Shown here: piece after piece, positions 1 to 5,279 of the stretch
Layout: the number at the start of each line of letters is the position of its first letter
Numbering within the stretch: position 1 is the first letter of the stretch
DNA from: Pseudomonadota bacterium
Lineage (GTDB): Bacteria > Pseudomonadota > Gammaproteobacteria > Pseudomonadales > UBA5518
Length of the DNA stretch: 5,279 bases
Assembly (NCBI GenBank): GCA_963204845.1
Contig: CAUJIL010000203.1
Coordinates: 1-5,279, forward strand
Direction of reading: 5' to 3'
Position numbers and translations under genes: made by a program
Notes under the pieces: model-generated
Seen by the model: the letters and a program-made list of their open reading frames with translations, nothing else
What the model was told of the DNA's origin: nothing
Database searches by the model: none

Positions 1-1584
1 GGCCAGCTTCGGCGACAGCCTGGCGAGCTTCTGCAGCAGTTGCTCGACCTCCTCGTGGCCGATCAGCTCGTCGACGTGCTCGAGCAGCACCTGGTTCAGG
101 TGCGTCGCGATCACGGTGCTGGCGTCGACGACCGTGTAGCCGAGCGTCTGCGCGCGCTCGTGCTGGCCGCGGTCGATCCACGCCGCCTCGAGGCCGAACG
201 CGGGATCGCGGCACGGCGTGCCGTCGACGCGCCCGAACACCTGCCCGGGGTCGATCGCGAGCTCGCGGTCCGGGAATACCTCGGCCTGCCCCATCGGCAC
301 CCCCATCAGGAGGATGCGGTAGGCGTTGGGCAACAGTTCGAGGTTGTCGCGGATGTGCACCGGCGGCACCAGGAACCCCATCTCCTGCGACAGCTTCTTG
401 CGCACGCCCTTGATGCGCCCGAGCAGCGAGCCACCCTGCGCCTTGTCGACCATCGGGATCAGCCGGTAGCCGACCTCGAGCCCGATGACGTCGACCGGCG
501 CGACGTCGTCCCAGCCGAGTTCGGCCGGCGCCTCGGCCGGGGCGCGCGACACCTCGGCGGCGGGCGCCGACGCGACCGCACCCTGGCGACGGCGGATCAG
601 CCATGCCGCGGCACCGGCCGCCGCGGCCAGCCCGCCGAAGGCCACGTGCGGCATTCCCGGCACCGCCCCCATCAGCGCGAGCAGCACCGCGGCGACGGCG
701 AGCGCGCGCGGCGAGTCGAACATCTGCCCGAGCACCTGCTCGCCCATGTCGCGTGCCGCGTTGACGCGCGTGACCATGATCGCCGCCGTGGTGGACAGCA
801 GCAGCGAGGGGATCTGCGCGACCAGTCCGTCACCGATGGTCAGCAGCGAGTAGACCTGCATCGCCTCGGCGAAACCCAGCTCGTGCTGCAGGGTTCCGAT
901 CGCCAGCCCGCCGAGCAGGTTGATGACCAGGATCAGCACGCCGGCGACGGCGTCGCCGCGCACGAACTTGCTGGCACCGTCCATCGCGCCGTAGAAGTCC
1001 GCCTCCTGCGCAACGTCCTCGCGGCGCCGGCGCGCCTCGTCCTGGGTGATCAGCCCGGCGTTGAGGTCGGCGTCGATGCCCATCTGCTTGCCGGGCATCG
1101 CATCGAGGGTGAAGCGCGCGCTGACCTCGGAGATCCGCCCGGCACCCTTGGTGACGACCACGAAATTGATGATGATCAGGATCAGGAACACCACCATGCC
1201 AACGACGTAGTTGCCACCGATCACGACCTTGCCGAAGGCCTCGATCACCTTCCCGGCGGCATCGGTGCCGGTGTGGCCCTCGAGCAGCACGACCCGCGTC
1301 GAGGCCACGTTCAACGCCAGGCGCAGCAGGGTCGTGACCAGCAGGATGGTCGGGAATACCGAGAAATCGAGCGGCCGCAGTGCGTAGACCCCGACCAGCA
1401 GCACCACCAGCGACAGCGCGATGTTGAACGAGAACAAGGCATCGAGCAGCAGCGGCGGCACCGGCAAGGTCATCATCGCCAGCACGACCAGCAGCAGCAG
1501 CGGAATGCCCAGGTTGCCCCGGGCGAGTGTGCTCAGCTGCCGGCGCGCACCGGCGCGGTCGAAGCCGCCGGGCATGATCGCCAT
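1..1584 (-). CDS. flhA: Flagellar biosynthesis protein FlhA (partial, C-terminus beyond the window)
   Basis: FlhA is the large inner-membrane component of the flagellar type III export gate. Its transmembrane part helps convert proton motive force into protein export, and its cytoplasmic domain forms a ring that docks chaperone-substrate complexes. The frame is open from the ATG at 1584 to base 1, giving 528 residues. The family is usually near 690-700, so about 165 residues are missing. About eight hydrophobic segments lie between residues 28 and 328. The FHIPEP signature RLALNVASTR is at residues 88-97. The conserved cytoplasmic loop carries R150, R157 and D161, and D211 starts the next membrane segment. 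Each is offset by +3 from residues I recall as important in Salmonella FlhA (R147, R154, D158, D208). A low-complexity Ala/Pro linker (about 330-355) leads to the soluble domain. A second ATG at 1575 is possible; I prefer 1584, which has AGGGGG 11 bases upstream and an in-frame stop further up. It lies downstream of flhB on the same strand. Confidence 0.97.
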   Translation of the reverse strand, partial: MAIMPGGFDRAGARRQLSTLARGNLGIPLLLLVVLAMMTLPVPPLLLDALFSFNIALSLVVLLVGVYALRPLDFSVFPTILLVTTLLRLALNVASTRVVLLEGHTGTDAAGKVIEAFGKVVIGGNYVVGMVVFLILIIINFVVVTKGAGRISEVSARFTLDAMPGKQMGIDADLNAGLITQDEARRRREDVAQEADFYGAMDGASKFVRGDAVAGVLILVINLLGGLAIGTLQHELGFAEAMQVYSLLTIGDGLVAQIPSLLLSTTAAIMVTRVNAARDMGEQVLGQMFDSPRALAVAAVLLALMGAVPGMPHVAFGGLAAAAGAAAWLIRRRQGAVASAPAAEVSRAPAEAPAELGWDDVAPVDVIGLEVGYRLIPMVDKAQGGSLLGRIKGVRKKLSQEMGFLVPPVHIRDNLELLPNAYRILLMGVPMGQAEVFPDRELAIDPGQVFGRVDGTPCRDPAFGLEAAWIDRGQHERAQTLGYTVVDASTVIATHLNQVLLEHVDELIGHEEVEQLLQKLARLSPKLA

Positions 1585-1663
1585 CTCAGCCGCGGCCCCC
1601 TGCCGTGTGCGAATACCGCATCGTGGTCAAATTCCTGACGTTGAACCGGACAGGGACGCGCAG

Positions 1664-1680
1664 TGCAAGAAGCGATCCAA
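1664..1680 (-). promoter_or_regulatory. Candidate sigma-54 (-24/-12) promoter for flhA
   Basis: Read on the minus strand, the 17-mer is TTGGATCGCTTCTTGCA. Against the sigma-54 consensus YTGGCACGRNNNTTGCW it keeps the -24 GG, the -12 GC and the exact 12-base offset between them. It matches all of TTGCW and differs at three other defined positions. The predicted start is near 1653, giving a leader of about 69 bases to the flhA ATG. It begins 18 bases after the flhB stop, inside an otherwise unexplained 114-bp gap. Sigma-54 control of flhA is known in Pseudomonas and Vibrio. In GC-rich DNA a GG-N10-GC match can occur by chance, so this remains a candidate. I did not recognise an activator site. 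Confidence 0.45.
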
Positions 1681-1698
1681 CCCGACGGGGGCCTTCTC

Positions 1699-2838
1699 TC
1701 AATCGCGCGGGCGATCCATGCCGTCGGGTACCGGCAGTTCGGGCGGCAGTTCGGGCGCCGGGCCGCGGCCACGCCGGTGGTTGCGCAGGTGGAATACATA
1801 GGCGAGCACCTGCGCCACCGCGAGATAGAGTCCGGCGGGAATCGACTCGTCGATCTCGGTCGAGTAATAGACCGCCCGCGCCAGCCGCGGGGCGCTCACC
1901 ACCGCCACCCCGTGCGCCTCGGCGATCTCGCGGATCTTGAGCGCGATCAGGTCGCTGCCCTTGGCGACCAGCACCGGCGCCAGCGCGTGCCCGGCCTGGT
2001 AGCGCAGGGCGACCGCGAAGTGGGTCGGGTTGGTGATCACCACGTCGGCGCTCGGCACCGCGGCCATCATGCGGCTGCGCGCGAGTTGGCGCTGCAACTG
2101 GCGGATCCGGCTCTTGACCTCGGGGCGGCCCTCGGTTTCCTTGATCTCGTCGCGCACCTGCTGCGTCGTCATGCGCAGCTTGCGTGCGTGGTCGAACAGC
2201 TGGAACGGCACGTCGACGGCGGCGATCAGCAAGGTCGAGGCGCTCAGCGCGAGCGCCGACAGCCCCACCAACCGCAGCGCGTGCGCGATCGCCGGCCCTA
2301 CCGGCTCGGCGCCGATCGCGAGCAACTGACCGCGCAGCGTCCACAGCAGCAGCACCGCCACGCCAGCGACCAGCAGCACCTTCGCCACCGCCTTCAGCAG
2401 CTCGACCAGCGAGCGCATGGAAAACATGCGCTGCAGGCCGCGCACCGGATCGAGCCGCTCGAGCTTCGGCGCCAGCGCGCGCGAACTGAACAGCCAACCG
2501 CCGAGCGCCGCCGGACCCACGACGGCGGCCACCATCAGCAACAGGAACACCGGCACCAGCGCACCGAGCGCGGTCAGCGTCGCCGCCCCGAGCAGGGCAG
2601 CCATCAGGCCGGGATCCGCGAGCCCGTCGCGGCTGAAGCCGAACGCCGCGCGCGCCAGCGCGGCGAAGCGCTCGCCGAGCAGCGGCGCCGAGAACAGCAG
2701 CGCGCCGGAGCCGGCGAGCAGGATCGCCGCGGTCGCCAGCTCGCGCGAACGCGGCACCTGGCCTTCCTCGCGCGCCTGCTCGAGGCGCCGGGGGGTGGCC
2801 TGTTCGGTGCGTTCCTGTCCAGTTTCTTCCTCGGCCAT
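1699..2838 (-). CDS. flhB: Flagellar export gate / substrate-specificity switch protein FlhB
   Basis: FlhB is the inner-membrane export-gate protein that switches the flagellar secretion apparatus from rod/hook-type to filament-type substrates. The 379-residue protein is close to the usual length. It opens with the charged family N-terminus (ERTEQATPRRLEQAREEGQVPRS within residues 9-31). Four hydrophobic stretches follow at about 35-58, 79-108, 146-168 and 183-210. The cytoplasmic domain contains the autocleavage motif NPTH at residues 270-273 (cut between N270 and P271), within one residue of the Salmonella position. Downstream are the conserved blocks VAKGSDLIALKIREIA (291-306), RLARAVY and IPAGLYLAVAQVLAYVF. 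The family's usual PPLAR block reads APRLAR here. The tail after residue 355 is basic then proline-rich (GPAPELPPELPVPDG). The ATG at 2838 was chosen because the family N-terminus begins there. The in-frame ATG at 2886 adds 16 atypical residues and lies upstream of the likely promoter. No strong ribosome-binding site precedes 2838. Confidence 0.97.
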   Translation of the reverse strand: MAEEETGQERTEQATPRRLEQAREEGQVPRSRELATAAILLAGSGALLFSAPLLGERFAALARAAFGFSRDGLADPGLMAALLGAATLTALGALVPVFLLLMVAAVVGPAALGGWLFSSRALAPKLERLDPVRGLQRMFSMRSLVELLKAVAKVLLVAGVAVLLLWTLRGQLLAIGAEPVGPAIAHALRLVGLSALALSASTLLIAAVDVPFQLFDHARKLRMTTQQVRDEIKETEGRPEVKSRIRQLQRQLARSRMMAAVPSADVVITNPTHFAVALRYQAGHALAPVLVAKGSDLIALKIREIAEAHGVAVVSAPRLARAVYYSTEIDESIPAGLYLAVAQVLAYVFHLRNHRRGRGPAPELPPELPVPDGMDRPRD

Positions 2839-2881
2839 CGCGACGACTGATTCCTGACCATCATGGCTTGCCGGCCGGTGA

Positions 2882-2898
2882 AGCAAGATCCGTGCACA
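2882..2898 (-). promoter_or_regulatory. Candidate sigma-54 (-24/-12) promoter for flhB
   Basis: The minus-strand 17-mer TGTGCACGGATCTTGCT matches the sigma-54 consensus YTGGCACGRNNNTTGCW at 12 of 14 defined positions. It has GCACGG in the -24 box and TTGCT in the -12 box at the correct spacing. The weak point is T instead of the first G of the -24 GG pair. The predicted start is near 2871, leaving a leader of about 33 bases to the flhB ATG at 2838. The site lies in the 186-bp region between flhB and the divergent Spy-like gene. A second candidate of the same class precedes flhA, which makes coincidence less likely. Activator binding sites were not identified. Confidence 0.5.
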
Positions 2899-3012
2899 GG
2901 CCCTGCGAACGGAACCGGAATATCACCGCGAAGGAATCCGGACCCCGCTCACGTCCGATGCGATGACGGCTCGCGACGGGACGACCCGCGACCGCAACCA
3001 CCCTACGCAACC

Positions 3013-3020
3013 GAGGAGGA
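3013..3020 (+). promoter_or_regulatory. Strong Shine-Dalgarno site of the Spy-like gene
   Basis: GAGGAGGA ends 4 bases before the ATG at 3025 and 7 bases before a second in-frame ATG at 3028. It is a near-perfect ribosome-binding site and the strongest in the window. It rules out the longer upstream open frame as the gene start but does not decide between the two adjacent ATG codons. The product differs by one methionine only. Confidence 0.85.
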
Positions 3021-3024
3021 TCCC

Positions 3025-3471
3025 ATGATGAACCGCCGCACCCTGCCGCTGGCGATGCTGCTCGCGCTGGCACTCGCCCACGGCGCCCACGCGACCGAAG
3101 CCGGACCCGGTCCGCGCCCACCCGCCATGGACCCGGCGCGCATGACCGAACGCATGAGCGAACGGCTCGAACTCAGCCCCGAGCAGTCGGCCTCGGTGCA
3201 GAAGATCAACGAACGCTTCGTGGCGGACATGCACAAGCAGCGCCAGCGGATGGACAAGGTGCGCGAGGAGCACCGCCAGGCCGTCGAGAAGCTGAGCGGC
3301 GCGCGCGACGCCGAGCTGAAAAAGGTGCTGAACGAGGAGCAGTACCGCCAGCACGCCGAGCAGCAGGCGGCGATGCGCGAGCGCTGGCGTGACCGCCGGG
3401 AGCACGGTGGCGGCATGCACCACCGCGGCGACGGCCCGGGACCGCGCGGCTCGCACGAGCCCCAGCAGTAA
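3025..3471 (+). CDS. Spy/CpxP-like periplasmic protein (LTxxQ family) with His-rich tail
   Basis: The 148-residue product is likely exported to the periplasm. Residues 1-23 form a signal peptide: basic MMNRRT, a Leu/Ala core, then an AHA|T cleavage site, leaving about 125 mature residues. The mature protein is highly charged and helical, typical of Spy/CpxP. These are small, mostly alpha-helical periplasmic proteins acting as ATP-independent chaperones or stress sensors, with metal-binding relatives such as ZraP and CnrX. Two LTxxQ-type motifs are visible: LSPEQ at residues 50-54 and LNEEQ at 102-106, about 50 residues apart as in the family. The C-terminus (126-148) is disordered and rich in Gly, His, Arg and Pro, including HGGGMHH, which might bind metal. 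It is divergent from flhB and lies 71 bp upstream of sthA. I found no CpxR-type box and no convincing promoter. Family assignment is fairly sure; chaperone versus metal-sensing role cannot be decided from sequence. Confidence 0.85.
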   Translation: MMNRRTLPLAMLLALALAHGAHATEAGPGPRPPAMDPARMTERMSERLELSPEQSASVQKINERFVADMHKQRQRMDKVREEHRQAVEKLSGARDAELKKVLNEEQYRQHAEQQAAMRERWRDRREHGGGMHHRGDGPGPRGSHEPQQ

Positions 3472-3486
3472 TCCCGCAGATCGGGT

Positions 3487-3516
3487 TGGACAGCCGCCGG
3501 GACGGGCGACTATAAG
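3487..3516 (+). promoter_or_regulatory. Candidate sigma-70 promoter of sthA
   Basis: A -35 hexamer TGGACA (3487-3492, five of six to TTGACA) and a -10 hexamer TATAAG (3511-3516, five of six to TATAAT) are separated by 18 bases. The A/T-rich -10 stands out in GC-rich surroundings. Transcription would start near 3523, leaving only about 20 bases of leader before the sthA ATG. That leader has no clear Shine-Dalgarno sequence. The element is interleaved with the inverted repeat spanning 3487-3543. Confidence 0.55.
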
Positions 3517-3543
3517 AGCGCTTTTTTCCCGGCGGCTGGTCCA
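3487..3543 (+). repeat. 16-bp inverted repeat enclosing the sthA -10 box and ending at its start codon
   Basis: The left arm 3487-3502 (TGGACAGCCGCCGGGA) is complementary to the right arm 3527-3543 (TCCCGGCGGCTGGTCCA). All sixteen bases pair, with one extra G (3538 or 3539) bulged in the right arm. The 24-base loop holds the -10 hexamer TATAAG and a T6 run. The left arm contains the -35 hexamer, and the right arm ends on the A of the sthA ATG. It is not an ordinary intrinsic terminator, because the T run comes before the 3' arm and not after it, on either strand. It could be an operator dyad or an RNA hairpin formed only in read-through transcripts. The complementarity is directly visible; the function is inferred. 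Confidence 0.85.
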
Positions 3544-4943
3544 TGGACGACTACAGATTCGATCTCCTGGTCATCGGCAGCGGGCCTGCCGGCGAGTCGG
3601 CGGCGTTGAACGCCGCCAAGCACGGACTGCGCGCGGCGGTGATCGAGGACCGCCGCATGGTCGGCGGCAGCTGCACCCACAGCGGCACGATCCCGTCCAA
3701 GGCGCTGCGCCATGCGGTCAAGGACCTGATGCGCTACAACTCGAACCCGATCTTCCGCGCGATCGGCGAGCCGCAGCGCATCTCGTTCCAGACCCTGCTG
3801 CAGAACGCCGGCGGCGTGATCCGCCGCCAGGTCGCGATGCGCTCGCAGTACTACGCGAAGAACCGCATCACGCTGTATTTCGGCACCGCGTCCTTCGTCG
3901 ATGCAAACAACGTGCGGGTCACGCTGCCCGACGGGGCAACCGAGATCGTCAGCGCGCGCAGCGTGGTGATCGCCACCGGTTCGCGCCCCTACCGCCCGAC
4001 CGACATCGATTTCACGCACCCGGCCGTGTTCGACAGCGACACCATCCTCGACCTGCCGCACACGCCGCGCCGCCTGCTGATCTACGGCGCCGGCGTGATC
4101 GGTTGCGAGTACGCCTCGATCTTTTCGGCGCTCGGCGTCAAGGTCGACCTGATCAACACGCGTGACCAGCTGCTCTCCTACCTCGACGACGAGATCTCCG
4201 ACGCGCTGTCCTACCACCTGCGCACCCAGGGCGCGGTGATCCGCCACGGCGAGGAGTACGAGCGCCTCGAGTACTCGCCGCAGGGTCTCACGCTGCACCT
4301 GCGCTCGGGCAAGCGCCTGCAGGGCGAGGCGCTGCTGTGGTGCAACGGACGGGCCGGCAATACCGATCGCCTCGGACTGGACGCGATCGGGCTCGCGCCC
4401 GACGAGCGCGGCCAGATCGTCGTCGACGAGCGCTACCAGACCAGCGTGCCCGACGTGTTCGCGGTCGGCGACGTGATCGGTTTCCCGAGCCTCGCGAGCG
4501 CCGCCTACGACCAGGGCCGCTCGGCCGCGGCCGCCGCGCGCGGCAAGGAGCACACGCGCCACGTCGACGACACCCCGACCGGGATCTACACCCTGCCCGA
4601 GATCAGCTCGGTGGGCGCCACCGAACGCCAGCTCACCGAGGCACGCATCCCCTACGAGGTCGGCCGTGCGTTCTTCAAGGAGACCGCGCGCGCGCAGATC
4701 AGCGGCGAGGACGTGGGCATGCTGAAGCTGCTGTTCCACATCGACACGCTGCAGATCCTCGGCGTGCACTGCTTCGGCGCCGAGGCCACCGAGATCATCC
4801 ACATCGGCCAGGCGATCATGAAGCAACCGGCGCCGCACAACAGCGTGCGCTACTTCATCGAGACCACGTTCAACTACCCGACCATGGCCGAGGCCTACCG
4901 CATCGCGGCGCTGAACGGACTGAACCGGCTCACCCGCTACTGA
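3543..4943 (+). CDS. sthA: Soluble pyridine nucleotide transhydrogenase (Si-specific NAD(P)+ transhydrogenase)
   Basis: SthA is a cytoplasmic FAD enzyme that transfers hydride between NADPH and NAD+, in vivo mainly draining excess NADPH. The 466-residue length equals that of E. coli SthA. It has pyridine-nucleotide-disulfide oxidoreductase architecture: FAD-binding GSGPAG at 12-17, the former redox-active segment GGSCTHSGTIPSKALRH at 41-57, the second Rossmann motif YGAGVIGCEYASIF at 181-194, the FAD-contacting VFAVGD at 305-310, and a dimerisation domain from about 345. As in SthA, only one cysteine of the disulfide pair remains (C44; T49 replaces its partner), and the usual C-terminal HPTxxE motif reads NYPTMAE (444-450). 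These changes separate it from lipoamide dehydrogenase and glutathione reductase. PTGIYTLPEISSVG and the ending AALNGLNRL are near identical to the E. coli protein as I remember it. The start is the only one that gives the full beta-alpha-beta N-terminus. It lacks an evident Shine-Dalgarno sequence. Confidence 0.97.
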   Translation: MDDYRFDLLVIGSGPAGESAALNAAKHGLRAAVIEDRRMVGGSCTHSGTIPSKALRHAVKDLMRYNSNPIFRAIGEPQRISFQTLLQNAGGVIRRQVAMRSQYYAKNRITLYFGTASFVDANNVRVTLPDGATEIVSARSVVIATGSRPYRPTDIDFTHPAVFDSDTILDLPHTPRRLLIYGAGVIGCEYASIFSALGVKVDLINTRDQLLSYLDDEISDALSYHLRTQGAVIRHGEEYERLEYSPQGLTLHLRSGKRLQGEALLWCNGRAGNTDRLGLDAIGLAPDERGQIVVDERYQTSVPDVFAVGDVIGFPSLASAAYDQGRSAAAAARGKEHTRHVDDTPTGIYTLPEISSVGATERQLTEARIPYEVGRAFFKETARAQISGEDVGMLKLLFHIDTLQILGVHCFGAEATEIIHIGQAIMKQPAPHNSVRYFIETTFNYPTMAEAYRIAALNGLNRLTRY

Positions 4944-4986
4944 AGCGGTTCAGGGTGCTCCGGCGAGCAGGGCGGGGATACCGCCC
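4920..4986 (+). other. Overlapping stem-loops at and after the sthA stop, without U-tract
   Basis: Three potential hairpins cluster at the sthA end. CTGAACCG (4920-4927) pairs with CGGTTCAG (4946-4953). Alternatively, CCGCT (4934-4938) pairs with AGCGG (4944-4948) around the stop codon. Further on, GGGCGG (4970-4975) pairs with CCGCCC (4981-4986) across a GGATA loop. None is followed by a T run, so an intrinsic terminator is not supported. They may protect the 3' end or assist factor-dependent termination, or be chance in GC-rich DNA. Confidence 0.35.
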
Positions 4987-4992
4987 GGCGCG

Positions 4993-5021
4993 TTGACTCC
5001 CGATGGTCCGGCTGCTGTACT
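4993..5021 (+). promoter_or_regulatory. Candidate sigma-70 promoter of the terC-like gene
   Basis: TTGACT (4993-4998, five of six to the -35 consensus) and TGTACT (5016-5021, four of six to the -10 consensus) are separated by exactly 17 bases. Transcription would begin near 5028, giving an untranslated leader of about 100 bases. That leader can form a stem-loop at 5088-5110 (GCGGGCTG pairing with CAGCCGC, one bulged G). The weak -10 makes this a moderate call. Confidence 0.45.
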
Positions 5022-5129
5022 GGCCCCGCCCCTCCCCGGCGAGTGGCCGCGCCAGAGGGTTCCGCGCAGGTAGTCCCGGTCGAGAACGCGGGCTGTGCCG
5101 CCGCAGCCGCATGACCAGTCGAGATTCCT

Positions 5130-5279
5130 ATGACGGGCACGCCCCTCATGTGGTCGCTGTTCGCGGTCTTCGTGGTGATCGCGCTGTACGTGGACTTCTT
5201 CGCCCTGAAGAAGCAGGGCGCCCACCAGGTCACCTTGCGGGAGGCCGGGATCTGGTCGCTGGTCTGGATGAGCGTGAGC
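5130..5279 (+). CDS. TerC/Alx-family integral membrane protein (partial, N-terminal 50 residues)
   Basis: Only the first 50 codons are in the window and the frame is open at the right edge. The product begins MTGTPLMWSLFAVFVV, has a first membrane helix at about residues 7-24 with the acidic residue D19 (ALYVDFFALKK), then HQVTLREAGIWSLVWMSVS leading into a second helix. This is the typical opening of TerC/Alx proteins: a short polar start, TM1 ending in an Asp, a basic loop with a V(S/T)L(K/R)EA block, then an IWS helix. The family has roles in tellurite resistance, manganese efflux and alkaline-pH response; which applies cannot be told from this fragment. The ATG at 5130 is the first in frame after a TGA at 5112. 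The ATG at 5111 is out of frame. The ribosome-binding site is weak (GAG 6 bases upstream). Confidence 0.85.
   Translation, partial: MTGTPLMWSLFAVFVVIALYVDFFALKKQGAHQVTLREAGIWSLVWMSVS

Noticed and set aside
40..1638. 532-codon plus-strand open frame covering flhA
   Set aside because: It is an exact antisense shadow of flhA, rich in Arg, His, Gln and Asp with no recognisable domain, as expected opposite a GC-rich membrane protein gene. The minus strand encodes an unmistakable FlhA.
1663..2850. 395-codon plus-strand open frame covering flhB
   Set aside because: Antisense shadow of flhB with low-complexity Gln/Arg/His composition and no start signal. The minus-strand frame carries all FlhB motifs.
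2604..2897. 97-codon minus-strand frame and the other short frames overlapping flhB, the Spy-like gene and the sthA-terC gap
   Set aside because: They overlap well-supported genes or lack ribosome-binding sites, domains or membrane and signal features.
2911..2955. ECF-sigma (RpoE-type) promoter for the Spy-like gene
   Set aside because: GGAACC (2911) and GGAATC (2933) resemble -35 boxes and CGTC (2952) a -10 box, but the spacings are wrong for either pairing.
3491..3538. Intrinsic terminator of the Spy-like gene
   Set aside because: A strong GC stem is present, but the T6 run lies in the loop before the 3' arm and no T run follows it on either strand. The geometry is wrong for an intrinsic terminator.
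3510..4838. 442-codon minus-strand open frame covering sthA
   Set aside because: Antisense shadow of sthA. No domain is recognisable and it is rich in Arg, Ala, Val and Asp.
3543..4943. Lipoamide dehydrogenase, glutathione reductase or mercuric reductase
   Set aside because: The same superfamily, but the second redox cysteine is replaced by Thr49 and the C-terminal His-Glu motif is NYPTMAE. Both features, and the sequence ending, identify SthA.
4944..5129. yybP-ykoY manganese riboswitch upstream of the terC-like gene
   Set aside because: Expected from gene context, but I could not find the conserved core sequences of that element by eye. Only generic GC-rich stems are visible.

Overview
This is a high-GC window (roughly two-thirds G+C by eye) whose codon use gives long antisense shadow frames everywhere. 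The gene set suggests a flagellated, GC-rich proteobacterium, most likely a gammaproteobacterium. It contains flhB and flhA as an adjacent pair, a soluble transhydrogenase SthA of the same length and architecture as the E. coli enzyme, an Spy/CpxP-like periplasmic protein and a TerC/Alx-type membrane protein. The assignment to Gammaproteobacteria is inferred from SthA and the flhBA arrangement. No rRNA or species marker is present.

Left half, minus strand (2838 down to 1): flhB followed by flhA, two core membrane proteins of the flagellar type III export gate. flhB is complete and carries the NPTH self-cleavage motif. flhA starts at 1584 and runs off the left edge after 528 codons. The two genes are separated by 114 bp, a wide gap for an operon. 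I see a sigma-54-like -24/-12 element in that gap and a second one in front of flhB. This would fit the sigma-54 control of mid-class flagellar genes known in Pseudomonas and Vibrio.

Right half, plus strand (3025 to 5279): three genes in the same direction, transcribed away from flhB. The first encodes a small secreted helical protein of the Spy/CpxP (LTxxQ) family with a histidine-rich tail. The second is sthA, which balances NADPH and NADH pools. The third is the first 50 codons of a TerC-family membrane protein. Plausible sigma-70 promoters lie in front of sthA and of the terC-like gene, so the three need not be one operon. All three have roles connected with stress, redox or metal homeostasis in known relatives, but a shared job here is only inference.

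The most unusual structure is a 16-bp inverted repeat with a single bulged base and a 24-base loop (3487-3543). Its left arm overlaps the sthA -35 hexamer, its loop holds the -10 hexamer, and its right arm ends on the first base of the sthA start codon. It would fold only in read-through RNA from the upstream gene, where it would bury the sthA start, and not in RNA started at the local promoter. I found no mobile element, CRISPR array, tRNA or rRNA. No stretch longer than 300 bases lacks a gene.
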